DNA of 64,000 nt, taken from assembly GCA_963728545.1 (NCBI GenBank), contig CAVSKO010000002.1, forward strand, positions 4,030,001 to 4,094,000, read 5' to 3'. The position numbers and the translations under genes were made by a program. The first letter of the stretch is position 1. Each line of letters starts with the position of its first letter. Shown here one piece after another: positions 34,257 through 43,249 of the stretch. The notes under the pieces are model-generated. The model did not search any database, was not told the origin of the DNA, and saw only the letters and a list, made by a program, of their open reading frames with translations. The DNA is from DASUNP01 sp963728545 (GTDB lineage: Bacteria > Acidobacteriota > Blastocatellia > UBA7656).

Positions 34257-36959
34257 ATGAAACTTACAATCAGACCGCTCGGTGTATCAGCATTCAATCT
34301 CCGCTTAAAAAGGCGGGGTAGAATGCCGGTCAGTTTTCTTATAATGGTAGTTCTACTATTGGTCGGTATTCTTCCAGGCGCGCGAGGATTAGCAGGCTCG
34401 CACACCGCTGGCGCTTTAGAGAATGCCTTCGCATCAGCACTAACATTACAGCCTGATACAGAGATCAATGGCAAACCCCTATCTCAAAATCAGTATAAAA
34501 CTGATGCCGCTACCAAAGCTAAAGTCGAGGCAGCGCTTGGGAGAATGCCGCTGTACTTCGTTGAGAATCGTGGACAGTTAGACCGCCGCGTTGCCTACTA
34601 CGTTCAAGGCAGCGACACGAGCATTTACTTCACCAGCCAGGGAATGACACTGGCTCTGACCGGCCCCGCTCCTTCATCAAGAAACAAGGATGCGAGCCTA
34701 CAGAAAGGCTCATCGCAAGCGGAATCCCTCAGAAGGATAGCCAAGGAAGAAGGTAACAGGCAGCGATGGGTAGTCAAGGTTGATTTCGTAGGGGCCAACC
34801 CTAATGTCAAGCCAGCAGGCCGGGACCGAACTTCTGCCATCATCAGCCAGTTTAAGGGGCCAAAACAGCAGTGGAAAACAGGACTTAATACGTACAGCAG
34901 CGTAGTCTACACCAATCTGTGGCCTGGGATAGACATGGTGTACTCTGGCACAGCCAATCAACTGAAGTACAGCTTTATAGTCAAACCAGGCGCGGATGCA
35001 AATCAAATCAAGCTGGCTTACAGGGGAGCGAAAGAGGTGAAGCTAAACACCAGGGGACAGCTTGAAGTGGCAACGCCTATAGGCAGCATTATTGACGAGA
35101 AGCCATATTCATACCAGGAGAAAGAAGGCCGACAGGTGGAGGTAGCTACAGATTATAGGCTGGAGCATAACAGTAAGGCTGGCGTGCAGGTGTGCGGATT
35201 CAGGGTCGGAACCTACGACAAGAGTAAGGAACTTGTAGTGGACCCTGTAGTACTGGTCTATGCAGGCTACATCGGCGGAGCGGACTTTGACCGAGGCTTA
35301 GGCATCGCAGTAGATAGCGCAGGCAATGCGTATGTAACCGGTTCCGCTTCTTCCACAGAAGCAAGTTTCCCTGTGACGGTTGGCCCTGACCTCACCTTCA
35401 ATGGAAATGGGGACACATTTGTAGCGAAGGTGAACGCTGCGGGCACAGCGCTCGTCTATGCAGGCTACATCGGTGGAACGGGCCTTGACCAAGGCTCTGG
35501 CATCGCAGTAGATAGCGCAGGCAATGCGTATGTAACCGGCCGCACCGCTTCCACAGAAGCAAGCTTTCCCGTAACAGTTGGGCCTGACCTCACCTTCAAT
35601 GGAAATGGGGTCATATTTGTTGGGGACACATTTGTAGCGAAGGTGAACGCTGCGGGCACGGCCCTGCTCTATGCGGGCTACATCGGCGGATCGGAGTTTG
35701 ACCAAGGCGCTGGCATTGAGATAGACAGCGCAGGCAATGCGTATGTAACCGGCTTGACCCAATCCACAGAAGCAACCTTTCCTGTGACGGTCGGGCCTGA
35801 CCTGACATACAACGGGTCCACGGACGTATTCGTAGCGAAGGTGAATGCTGCGGGCACGGCCCTGCTCTATGCAGGTTACATCGGCGGAGCGGACTTTGAC
35901 CAAGGCTTAGGCATCGCAGTAGATAGCGCAGGCAATGCGTATGTAACTGGCTTCACCAACGCCACAGAAGCAAGTTTTCCTGTGACGGTTGGCCCTGACC
36001 TCACCTTCAATGGAAATGGGGACACATTTGTAGCGAAGGTGAACGCTGCGGGCACGGCCCTGCTCTATGCAGGTTACATCGGCGGAGCGGACCTTGACCA
36101 GGGCTTAGGCATAGCGGTAGATGGCGCGGGCAATGCGTATGTAACCGGCGACACCGGCTCCACAGGAGCAACCTTTCCTGTTACGGTTGGGCCTAGTGTC
36201 ACCTATAATGGAGGGGTTGCCGATGCATTTGTAGCGAAGGTGAATGCTGCGGGCACGGCCCTGCTCTATGCAGGTTACATCGGCGGAGCGGGCTTTGACC
36301 AAGGCGCTGGCATAGCGGTAGACAGCGCAGGCAATGCGTATGTAACCGGCACCACCAATTCCTCAGAAGTAACCTTTCCCATAAGAGTCGGGCCTGACCT
36401 GACATTCAACGGGGTCAATGACGCATTCGTAGCGAAGGTGAACGCTGCGGGCACAGAGCTGCTCTATTCGGGTTACATCGGCGGAGCGGACGGTGACCAA
36501 GGCCAAGGTATCGCAGTAGATAGCGCGGGCAATGCGTATGTAACTGGCTTAACCACGTCCACAGAAGCGAGCTTTCCCGTAACAGTTGGGCCTGACCTGA
36601 CATTCAATGGGGTACAGGACGCATTTGTAGCGAAGATCGTCAATACATCGGCACCGCCACCACCAATTTTTGACATCTGCCTACAGGATGATAGCAGTGG
36701 CGACTTCCTCCAAATCAACTCAACGACTGGTGATTACCAATTCACCAAATGTGGTCCTGGTGGATTCACTATCAGTAGAACAGGCACGGTAAGGATCAGA
36801 GGCTCTGTAGTAACGCTACAGCAAAATGGGCCTGACGTTAGAGTATTGGCAACTATAACGGGTCGCAGAGGCGTGGCATCAATTCGGGTTTTTTCTAGAG
36901 GGACTACCTTCACCATCACAGACAGAGATACAACTAATAACACCTGCGCGTGTCCGTGA
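34257..36959 (+). CDS. Secreted SBBP-repeat beta-propeller protein
   Basis: A 900-residue exported protein with a long positively charged N-region and signal helix (about 24-45). Residues 85-320 form the N-terminal domain that usually precedes SBBP repeats (FVENRGQLDRRVAYYVQG, YSGTANQLKYSFIVKPGA). Seven SBBP units follow, each starting YAGYIGG and containing AVDSAGNAYVTG and FVAKVNAAGTAL. The last ~90 residues are a separate Cys-containing beta domain (CLQDDSSGD...CACP). The repeats are nearly identical in DNA, so copy number may vary. AAGGAGG (34238-34244) lies 12 nt before the ATG. The gene is flanked by copies of the same dispersed repeat (33964 and 37118). A surface or binding role is likely. 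Confidence 0.9.
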   Translation: MKLTIRPLGVSAFNLRLKRRGRMPVSFLIMVVLLLVGILPGARGLAGSHTAGALENAFASALTLQPDTEINGKPLSQNQYKTDAATKAKVEAALGRMPLYFVENRGQLDRRVAYYVQGSDTSIYFTSQGMTLALTGPAPSSRNKDASLQKGSSQAESLRRIAKEEGNRQRWVVKVDFVGANPNVKPAGRDRTSAIISQFKGPKQQWKTGLNTYSSVVYTNLWPGIDMVYSGTANQLKYSFIVKPGADANQIKLAYRGAKEVKLNTRGQLEVATPIGSIIDEKPYSYQEKEGRQVEVATDYRLEHNSKAGVQVCGFRVGTYDKSKELVVDPVVLVYAGYIGGADFDRGLGIAVDSAGNAYVTGSASSTEASFPVTVGPDLTFNGNGDTFVAKVNAAGTALVYAGYIGGTGLDQGSGIAVDSAGNAYVTGRTASTEASFPVTVGPDLTFNGNGVIFVGDTFVAKVNAAGTALLYAGYIGGSEFDQGAGIEIDSAGNAYVTGLTQSTEATFPVTVGPDLTYNGSTDVFVAKVNAAGTALLYAGYIGGADFDQGLGIAVDSAGNAYVTGFTNATEASFPVTVGPDLTFNGNGDTFVAKVNAAGTALLYAGYIGGADLDQGLGIAVDGAGNAYVTGDTGSTGATFPVTVGPSVTYNGGVADAFVAKVNAAGTALLYAGYIGGAGFDQGAGIAVDSAGNAYVTGTTNSSEVTFPIRVGPDLTFNGVNDAFVAKVNAAGTELLYSGYIGGADGDQGQGIAVDSAGNAYVTGLTTSTEASFPVTVGPDLTFNGVQDAFVAKIVNTSAPPPPIFDICLQDDSSGDFLQINSTTGDYQFTKCGPGGFTISRTGTVRIRGSVVTLQQNGPDVRVLATITGRRGVASIRVFSRGTTFTITDRDTTNNTCACP
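35256..36635 (+). repeat. Seven near-identical SBBP-coding DNA repeats (~190-200 bp)
   Basis: Units beginning TATGCAGGCTACATCGGCGG recur seven times. Long blocks such as GCAGGCAATGCGTATGTAAC are identical between units. This favours slippage or recombination and may be collapsed in short-read assemblies. Confidence 0.88.
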
Positions 36960-37117
36960 GAGGTTGTAGTGACCGGTTTGCGCCAACAGGGGCGTGGTGT
37001 GCTTTGGCCGCAGGTCTCCAGCGGCATAATTCTCGATTTCTCGTAAGGACTACCTGAGCGCTTCCCGACCGTGGTAACCGTTCACCTATTTTGGAAATCC
37101 AGGCTCCCATCGCAAGC

Positions 37118-37460
37118 CAGGGCGAGAGCATCTAGAGCGAAATTCATATGAGTGTAAGGAAATGAAAGAAGATTCACCGCAGAGACACAGAGAGCACAGA
37201 GCGGGCGCAGAGAAAACAGTATTCTGCTCTGCGCCCCCTTTGCGTCCTCTGTGTCTCTGCGGTGAGATGTCTCTCTAATCCCGTACATTCAATTGAAAAC
37301 CGCTCTAACTTTCAATGATACCGAAGATTTGGAAGTCGCAGCGAAGCTTCGGCCTTCTACAGAGCGAAACATCAGTATTCTATGATCGAATCAGGGCACA
37401 CTTGAAATGTTTCGTTTCATAAATCTGCGATTATGTGGGTTTTTAGATGCTCTCGCCCTG
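37118..37460. repeat. Inverted-repeat element interrupted by MITE copy C
   Basis: CAGGGCGAGAGCATCTA (37118-37134) is mirrored exactly by 37444-37460. MITE copy C sits just inside the left arm. Without it the element is about 170 bp. It abuts the broken 5' end of the C25-like remnant. The stretch 36960-37117 before it shows no gene. Confidence 0.75.
37135..37305 (+). mobile_element. MITE-like palindromic element, copy C (171 bp, TA duplication)
   Basis: Ends are GAGCGAAATTCATATGAGTG and the complement of CGCTC at 37301-37305, about 16 of 22 matching. TA stands on both sides (37133-37134, 37306-37307). The central 38-nt stem is 37175-37212 with 37227-37264. The uninterrupted relative at 33964-34009 has a single TA, which fixes the boundaries. 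Confidence 0.85.
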
Positions 37461-37496
37461 CCGCCTTCGACGAGAAATCACAAGTTGCGCATCAGA

Positions 37497-37751
37497 AGCG
37501 TTATGCTTGACAGAGAGTCGTTGCTAAAAGCAGACCGAGGCGGGGCGGTGGCGGTGTGGGCTTCATCAGGCATGAGCGTACCAAACGGGCAGGCGGCGAT
37601 AAATCAAGAGCTTTACAGATTGATCTTCGCGCCCGCCGGGCAATCTCTGAGATTGGGAGAAGCAACCCGGAGAGCAAAGGCGGCAGTCGGCGACACAGAC
37701 ATTAGCCGTAGCTGGATTTTATTTGGCGACCCGACGATGAGGCTGAAGTAA
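37497..37751 (+). pseudogene. C-terminal remnant of a C25 (gingipain-like) cysteine peptidase
   Basis: Only about 84 residues survive, including GGAVAVWASSGMSVPNGQ, INQELYRLIF, LGEATRRAKAA and SWILFGDPTMRLK. This is the usual C-terminal end of the peptidase C25 domain, after the catalytic His and Cys, which are absent. The reading frame is open back to 37407, but that part derives from the inverted-repeat element. Insertion or deletion there has removed the 5' part. Clan CD membership links it to the CHAT gene that follows. Confidence 0.72.
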
Positions 37752-37998
37752 TTATTCTGATAAACGCTATGACTCCAAGTTCATGATCGCAGCTCGATTG
37801 CCACAACCTTAAACACATATTTACCGGAACTTCTTGTGAAGATGAGCAGTTTATGTTTATATGATCGGGTGTGATCCGCATTCCAATTCTCAAGAGACGG
37901 TGAATTAGCTCCGTTATTTTGGGACCGCTCATCACAACTCATTTCTTCCCTCTCACCGGTCCCACTAATTAACACAAGGCTCAAATGGAGGTGCACTC

Positions 37999-40900
37999 AT
38001 GAGTCGGCTAACCGGGTGGCGTTCAATTTCATGCGACCTGCTCCATAAGATTACTACTTACTGTGGCTTTTTACTCTTGGGCGTCTTGCTGCTGTCAGGC
38101 GCGAAAGCAGCGCGGGCGGAAAATCAGAATGATATTCGCACGCTCGATACAGTCGCCCCTCTTAAGCGGGAACTTGCCGGAGGGCAGGCTCATCGGTATC
38201 AAGTTGTGCTCCCTGCGAATCATTTCCTGCAAGTTGTTGTTAACCAGAGAGGCATCAATGCGGTAGTCGCCGTGTTCGGTCCCGACGATAAAAAAATCCT
38301 TGAAGCAGATAGCCTGCTCGACAAAGAAGGACCGGAACAATTCTCGATTGTAGCCGGTGTGGCCGGGACCTACCGCATTGAAATAAGCTCGCTGGAAAAT
38401 AAGGCTCCGGCCGGTTATTACTCGATAAAGATAGAAGCGCTTCGCCCCGTGACTCCTCAGGACTGGACCCGTGTTGATGCCGAAAAGCAATTTCTTGAAG
38501 CCACATCCCTGATTGGAGAGGCATCAGCGGAGTTATTACAAAAAGCCATACCGAAATTTGAGAAGGCCCTTGTGCTATTTCAATCCTTGAATGACCAAAC
38601 AGGCCAGGCGAGGACGCTCTATTCGCTCGGAGTAGTATATCGTTTACTGGGCGAGCAACTAAAAGAGCTTGATTGTTATCAACGAGCGCTGCCCAACTGG
38701 GAAGCCACAGGCTACCCTTATAGGGTTGGGGCCACGCTCGAAAGAATTGGCTTGATCTTTTCATACATTGGTGAGATGCAGAAGTCGCTAGACAGCTTTG
38801 CCGGGGAGCGGTCTCGATGGAGAGCACTGGCCGAGCCTATGAAGGAAGCCAACGCCTTAAATAATATGGCGATAATCTACTGGGCGATTGGCGAGAGTCA
38901 AAAGGCTCTGGTCTATTATGCCGAAGTATTGCGGATTGTCGAATCCGCTGCTGACGTCCAGGGGCAGGCGGCCACGCTAAATAACATAGGCAAGGTCTAT
39001 GACGATTTAGGCGAAAAACAGAAGGCGCTTGAAGCTTACAATAAATCGCTCGTATTCAGTAAGCTCGCAAATGATCGCCTGACACAAGGCATAACACTGA
39101 GACATATCGGCAGTCTCTACATTTCACTGGGCGAGCCTCAAAAAGCGCTCGATAAATTTACGGAGGCGCTTCCCCTGCACGAGGCAGCTAAAGATAAGCT
39201 TGGGAAAGCATTGTCGCTCAACAGAATCGGCACGGTTTGGAGCCTCTACGGAGATACTCAAAAGGCGTTTGGGTATCACGAGCAAGCGCTTGCGCTGATA
39301 CGGTCAGTAAAGAATATTAATGTCAGAGGAGAGGGATATATACTTAACAACATCGGCAAAATTTATTTTGCACGACGCGAATATCATAAAGCGCTCGATC
39401 ACTACAACCAGGCGGTCCAGCTCTTCCAAAAATCGGTTGACCCGCTGGGAGAAGCCCAGACGCTCAATAATATCGGCCAGGTCTACATACATCTGCGTGA
39501 TGAGCAAAAAGCTCTAGACTATTTAAGCAAAGCGCTTTCGATTAACCGTGCCATCGGCCATAAAAGCGGAGAGGCGAATAGCTATTACCTCATTGCTCAA
39601 GCGGAGCGTAACCGTGGAAATCTCAAAGACTCCCTCGCCGTCATAGACAAGGCGCTTGAAACCACAGAGAATCTGCGCGACAGAATAGATGTCAACGGCT
39701 TGCGCGAATCTTATTTCGGATCGGTGCAGGATTACTATAATTTTAAAATAGATCTACTGATGCAGCTCGACAAGCTTGCCGCTTCAAAACAATATGCAGC
39801 CATCGCGTTTCAAACAAGTGAGCGCGCTCGCGCTCGCACTCTCCTGGAAAAACTTGTTGAGGCCGGAGTTGATATTAGCCAGGGTGTTGATCCGGCGTTG
39901 CTGCAACGTCAACAATCATTGCAGCAATCGATCAATGCGCTTGCCTCCAGGCGTCAACTAAGTTTGCTCAAAGGAAAGCAGGGGGCCGAACAATCGGCAT
40001 CGGCGGCCAGGGAAATCGAAAAGCTGACAAGTGCCTATCAAGAACTCAAGGCGCAGATAAGAGCAAGCAGTCCGCGCTATGCGGCGCTCACGCAGCCCCA
40101 GCCGCTAACGCTTCCTGAAATTCAACGACAGGTGCTCGACCCGGACACAATGCTTCTGGAGTACTCGCTGGGTGATGAGCGCAGCTATTTATGGGCGGTC
40201 ACTCAATCCTCGATTGCGAGCTTCACTCTGCCCAAACGCGCGGAAGTCGAGGCGGCAGCGCGGCGCGTATATGAACTCCTGACCGCGCGCAATCGGCGCG
40301 AGCAGGGTGAAACAATAGAACAGAGGCGCGCGATCCTGACACAGGCAGAGGCCCAATACGCGGAAGCGGCGGCAGCCTTGAGCCGGATGGTGCTTTTTCC
40401 GGTGGCCTCAATGTTGATGAAGAAAAGACTCCTGATAGTTTGTGAAGGCGCGCTTCAATATGTGCCTTTTGCAGCCCTGCCTGTGCCTGACGGCGCGCGC
40501 GAGGCTGCTGATCCGCAAAACCGAGAACCGGCCACCGGCTACCTGCCGCTCATCGTCGATCACGAAATCGTAAACCTGCCTTCGGCGTCTGTGCTGGCCG
40601 TATTGCGGCGCGAGACGGCCGGGCGCAGACCTGCTGACGGGGTGGTCGCGGTGCTGGCCGATCCGGTCTTCGACAAAGAGGATGACCGGATCACAGGAAG
40701 AACAAAGAAGCGTGCTGTCGGAGACGTTCGGCTTGCAGGCGACGGAGGGCGCATCAATCGGCTGCCGTTTTCACGGCGAGAAGCTAAGGCGATACTTTCT
40801 GTCGTCCCTCCCGGAAAAGGTATTATGGCGCTCGACTTCAAAGCCAGCCGAGCAACCGCTACCAGCGATGGGCTCCGTCAGTACCGCATAGTCCATTTCG

Positions 40901-41325
40901 CTACGCACGGCGTGCTTGACAGCGAGCGTCCCGAGCTATCTGGGGTAGTCTTCTCACTCGTCGACGAGCAAGGCGCGGCGCAGGACGGATTTTTGAGATT
41001 GCACGATATATACAATCTGAATTTACCTGCCGAGCTGGTTGTGCTGAGCGCGTGTCAGACGGGGCTTGGTAAAGAGATAAGGGGCGAAGGATTGGTCGGA
41101 TTGACGCGGGGTTTCATGTACGCGGGAGCGGCGCGTGTAGTGGCCAGCCTCTGGCAAGTCAACGATGCGGCTACCGCTGAGTTGATGGGCCATTTCTACA
41201 GAGGGATGATGCGAGAGGGGTTGCGCCCGACGGCGGCTCTGCAAGCAGCCCAGGTAGAGATGTGGGAAAAGGGGCGCACGCCCTATTATTGGGCAGCCTT
41301 CGTGTTGCAAGGCGAATGGAAGTAG
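37999..41325 (+). CDS. Exported TPR-CHAT protein (caspase-like peptidase)
   Basis: A 1108-residue protein. A signal peptide (residues 1-40, cleaved after KAARA) predicts export. Residues 45-150 form a beta domain like those before many bacterial pre-peptidase regions (GQAHRYQVVLPANHFLQVVV). About ten TPR units cover 165-560, followed by a helical linker. The CHAT domain (about 760-1108) keeps both catalytic residues: His970 in HFATHG and Cys1019 in LSACQTG. CHAT peptidases belong to clan CD with caspases and separase. GGAGGTG supports the start. The next two genes encode a sigma-like factor and an anti-sigma-like membrane protein, suggesting a shared regulatory circuit. Substrate and trigger are unknown. 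Confidence 0.93.
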   Translation: MSRLTGWRSISCDLLHKITTYCGFLLLGVLLLSGAKAARAENQNDIRTLDTVAPLKRELAGGQAHRYQVVLPANHFLQVVVNQRGINAVVAVFGPDDKKILEADSLLDKEGPEQFSIVAGVAGTYRIEISSLENKAPAGYYSIKIEALRPVTPQDWTRVDAEKQFLEATSLIGEASAELLQKAIPKFEKALVLFQSLNDQTGQARTLYSLGVVYRLLGEQLKELDCYQRALPNWEATGYPYRVGATLERIGLIFSYIGEMQKSLDSFAGERSRWRALAEPMKEANALNNMAIIYWAIGESQKALVYYAEVLRIVESAADVQGQAATLNNIGKVYDDLGEKQKALEAYNKSLVFSKLANDRLTQGITLRHIGSLYISLGEPQKALDKFTEALPLHEAAKDKLGKALSLNRIGTVWSLYGDTQKAFGYHEQALALIRSVKNINVRGEGYILNNIGKIYFARREYHKALDHYNQAVQLFQKSVDPLGEAQTLNNIGQVYIHLRDEQKALDYLSKALSINRAIGHKSGEANSYYLIAQAERNRGNLKDSLAVIDKALETTENLRDRIDVNGLRESYFGSVQDYYNFKIDLLMQLDKLAASKQYAAIAFQTSERARARTLLEKLVEAGVDISQGVDPALLQRQQSLQQSINALASRRQLSLLKGKQGAEQSASAAREIEKLTSAYQELKAQIRASSPRYAALTQPQPLTLPEIQRQVLDPDTMLLEYSLGDERSYLWAVTQSSIASFTLPKRAEVEAAARRVYELLTARNRREQGETIEQRRAILTQAEAQYAEAAAALSRMVLFPVASMLMKKRLLIVCEGALQYVPFAALPVPDGAREAADPQNREPATGYLPLIVDHEIVNLPSASVLAVLRRETAGRRPADGVVAVLADPVFDKEDDRITGRTKKRAVGDVRLAGDGGRINRLPFSRREAKAILSVVPPGKGIMALDFKASRATATSDGLRQYRIVHFATHGVLDSERPELSGVVFSLVDEQGAAQDGFLRLHDIYNLNLPAELVVLSACQTGLGKEIRGEGLVGLTRGFMYAGAARVVASLWQVNDAATAELMGHFYRGMMREGLRPTAALQAAQVEMWEKGRTPYYWAAFVLQGEWK

Positions 41326-41423
41326 TGCAAGCAGTGCTGTCGGCTATGTGTTGTTTACCGCTGACCGGTCTGTTCTCAGTCCTGACAGCTCAACCCGCGA
41401 CATTCGAGCGCCGGGGCGTCTGA

Positions 41424-42017
41424 ATGGTGAATTTATCTTCTCAAAGGAAAGCCTGGGGTTTAAACCAGGTGGCTTTCGACAAGCTGCTTGTGCAACTTGA
41501 CGCTGACCGTGAGCGCGCAGGCGAGAAGTATGAGATTATTCGCCTCAAGCTGGTAAGGTTCTTTGAATGGCGCGGGTCTGTTTTTCCCGAAGACCACGCC
41601 GACGAAATTATCAATCGGGTCGCAAGGAGAATTGATGAAGGCGAGGAGATTCGCGACCTAAAGAACTATTTTTACGGGGTGGCGCGCTTGCTTTTTCTGG
41701 AGACGCTGAAGGAACAGGAGAAAGAAGCGGCGGCGCTCGAACAGATGCCGCCGCTTCAGATTATTTCGGAAGAAAGCGACGAGCAGGAGCCACGCCTTGA
41801 ATGTATCGAGATGTGCCTGCGAAATCTCATGGCTGAAAACCGCGAATTGATTATTCAGTACTACCGTATGGAAAAGGGCGCTAAGATAGAAAACCGAAAG
41901 GCGCTTGCTGAAAGATTGGGCATACCGCTCAACGCGTTGAGGATCAGAGCGCATCGGATCAAAGCGAAGGTAGAAGAATGCGCCAGGGAATGCTTGAAGC
42001 CGTTTGCCGGGAGGTGA
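41424..42017 (+). CDS. Sigma-70-like (ECF-type) regulator
   Basis: A 197-residue protein. The N-terminal half (about 40-115) resembles sigma region 2 (YEIIRLKLVRFFEWRG, DHADEIINRVARRI, LKNYFYGVARLLFLETLKE). The C-terminal half (125-190) resembles region 4 with a helix-turn-helix (NRKALAERLGIPLNALRIRAHRIKAKVEEC). Length fits ECF sigma factors. It is preceded by the CHAT gene and followed at 48 bp by a membrane protein shaped like an anti-sigma factor. Expected role: directing RNA polymerase to an envelope or stress regulon. The ribosome-binding site is weak. Confidence 0.8.
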   Translation: MVNLSSQRKAWGLNQVAFDKLLVQLDADRERAGEKYEIIRLKLVRFFEWRGSVFPEDHADEIINRVARRIDEGEEIRDLKNYFYGVARLLFLETLKEQEKEAAALEQMPPLQIISEESDEQEPRLECIEMCLRNLMAENRELIIQYYRMEKGAKIENRKALAERLGIPLNALRIRAHRIKAKVEECARECLKPFAGR

Positions 42018-42065
42018 AATGAATCCCGACATTTTGCCACTAAAGATTAAGGGAAGCACTAAACA

Positions 42066-43034
42066 GTGAAAAAAGAGCGCCACGAGCATGAATTGTTTGT
42101 GCAATACCTGCTTGGAGAGTTGTCCGAGGCGGAGAGGACACGTCTCGAACAGGAGTACTTCGGCGACGATGAGTTTTTCGAGCAACTTCTGGTCGCAGAA
42201 GACGAGTTGATCGATGCTTACGTACGAGGCGAGCTTGGCGGGCGCAAACGCGAGCGATTTGAATCGTATTTTCTGTCATCCCCCCGGCAGCGCGAGAAAG
42301 TAAAGATTGCCAGAGCATTGGTCGATTGCGCCACTCAGTCATCGGTGGCTGTGTCACAGGATGCAGAGAGCAGAAAGCCTAACAACCGGCGGCAGTCTTT
42401 CCTCGACACGATTGGCATCAACAATTGGACGCTCAGGCTGGCGCTGGCTGCGGCTGCGCTGGTGATAGTTGTGGGCGGCTCATTGTTCATCATTGAAACT
42501 GTGCGGCTCAAAAATCAGGTTGAGCAAATTCAAGCCGAGCGGGCGGAGGCGCAAAGACGCGAGCAAGAGTTGCAGCAGCAAATAGCCGAGCAAGGCGCAC
42601 ATAACGAACGGCTGGCCGCCGAGCTTCAACGCGAGCGCAGCGAGCGCGAGTTGCTGGAACAGGAGATGGCCCGAGCGCAGCGGTCATCGCTCAACACGAT
42701 CACATTTATTCTCATGCCCGGACTGGTCAGGGGCACTGACGAGCCGAAGAGATTGGTTATCCCGCGAGGCGCAGAGCTTGTGCGGATCAATCTCGATTTT
42801 GAACAGGGCAACTATAAAAGCTTTCGCGCAACGCTTGAAACCGTTGACGGCAAACGAATATGGAGCAGCGGCCCGCTCGCGGCGCGATCAAACAAAGCAG
42901 GCAAGATCGTCACATTGGAGTTGCCTGCCCCTCTCTTCACCAAAGGGGACTACATAGTGACGCTCAGCAGAGTCGGCGCCGGCGGCAGTCTTGAGCCGGT
43001 CGGCGAATACTATTTCACTGTCGTGAAAAAGTAA
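42066..43034 (+). CDS. Single-pass membrane protein, probable anti-sigma factor
   Basis: A 322-residue protein. The cytoplasmic N-terminus (1-110) has the short helical pattern of zinc-free anti-sigma domains (FVQYLLGELSEAERTRLEQEY, DELIDAYVRGELGG). It lacks the HxxxCxxC zinc motif. One membrane helix lies at about 127-147. Outside, a Glu/Arg-rich coiled coil (150-205) leads to a beta domain (210-322). This topology would let it hold the upstream sigma factor and be cut from outside. The exported CHAT protein and the metzincin are candidate cutters, which is inference. Confidence 0.72.
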   Translation: MKKERHEHELFVQYLLGELSEAERTRLEQEYFGDDEFFEQLLVAEDELIDAYVRGELGGRKRERFESYFLSSPRQREKVKIARALVDCATQSSVAVSQDAESRKPNNRRQSFLDTIGINNWTLRLALAAAALVIVVGGSLFIIETVRLKNQVEQIQAERAEAQRREQELQQQIAEQGAHNERLAAELQRERSERELLEQEMARAQRSSLNTITFILMPGLVRGTDEPKRLVIPRGAELVRINLDFEQGNYKSFRATLETVDGKRIWSSGPLAARSNKAGKIVTLELPAPLFTKGDYIVTLSRVGAGGSLEPVGEYYFTVVKK

Positions 43035-43249
43035 TCTTCACAAAACTACGCCATCCTCTGATTAAAACCTGTCCGTTCTACAAACAGCCTATCGCATCCA
43101 TCCTGTATAGATTGAAAAGCTGAACGCCCTCCATGAAATGTTTTTTAGCTGATCGTCACTCGTAGGCGGAAAGCAAGCGACCGGGATAAACCGTATCGCT
43201 GCTCCTGTTAAAACACGGGTCGCCTTTAATAACCAAAGGAGGAAGAGCT

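Noticed and set aside
35256..36635. Regular DNA repeats that could look like a CRISPR array
   Set aside because: Units of ~190-200 bp are in frame and encode SBBP blades; there are no short repeats with unique spacers and no cas genes.
37999..43034. Type III-E CRISPR (Craspase) locus
   Set aside because: There is a TPR-CHAT protein with a sigma factor, but no Cas7-like effector, no array, and the CHAT protein is exported. Only the logic is similar.
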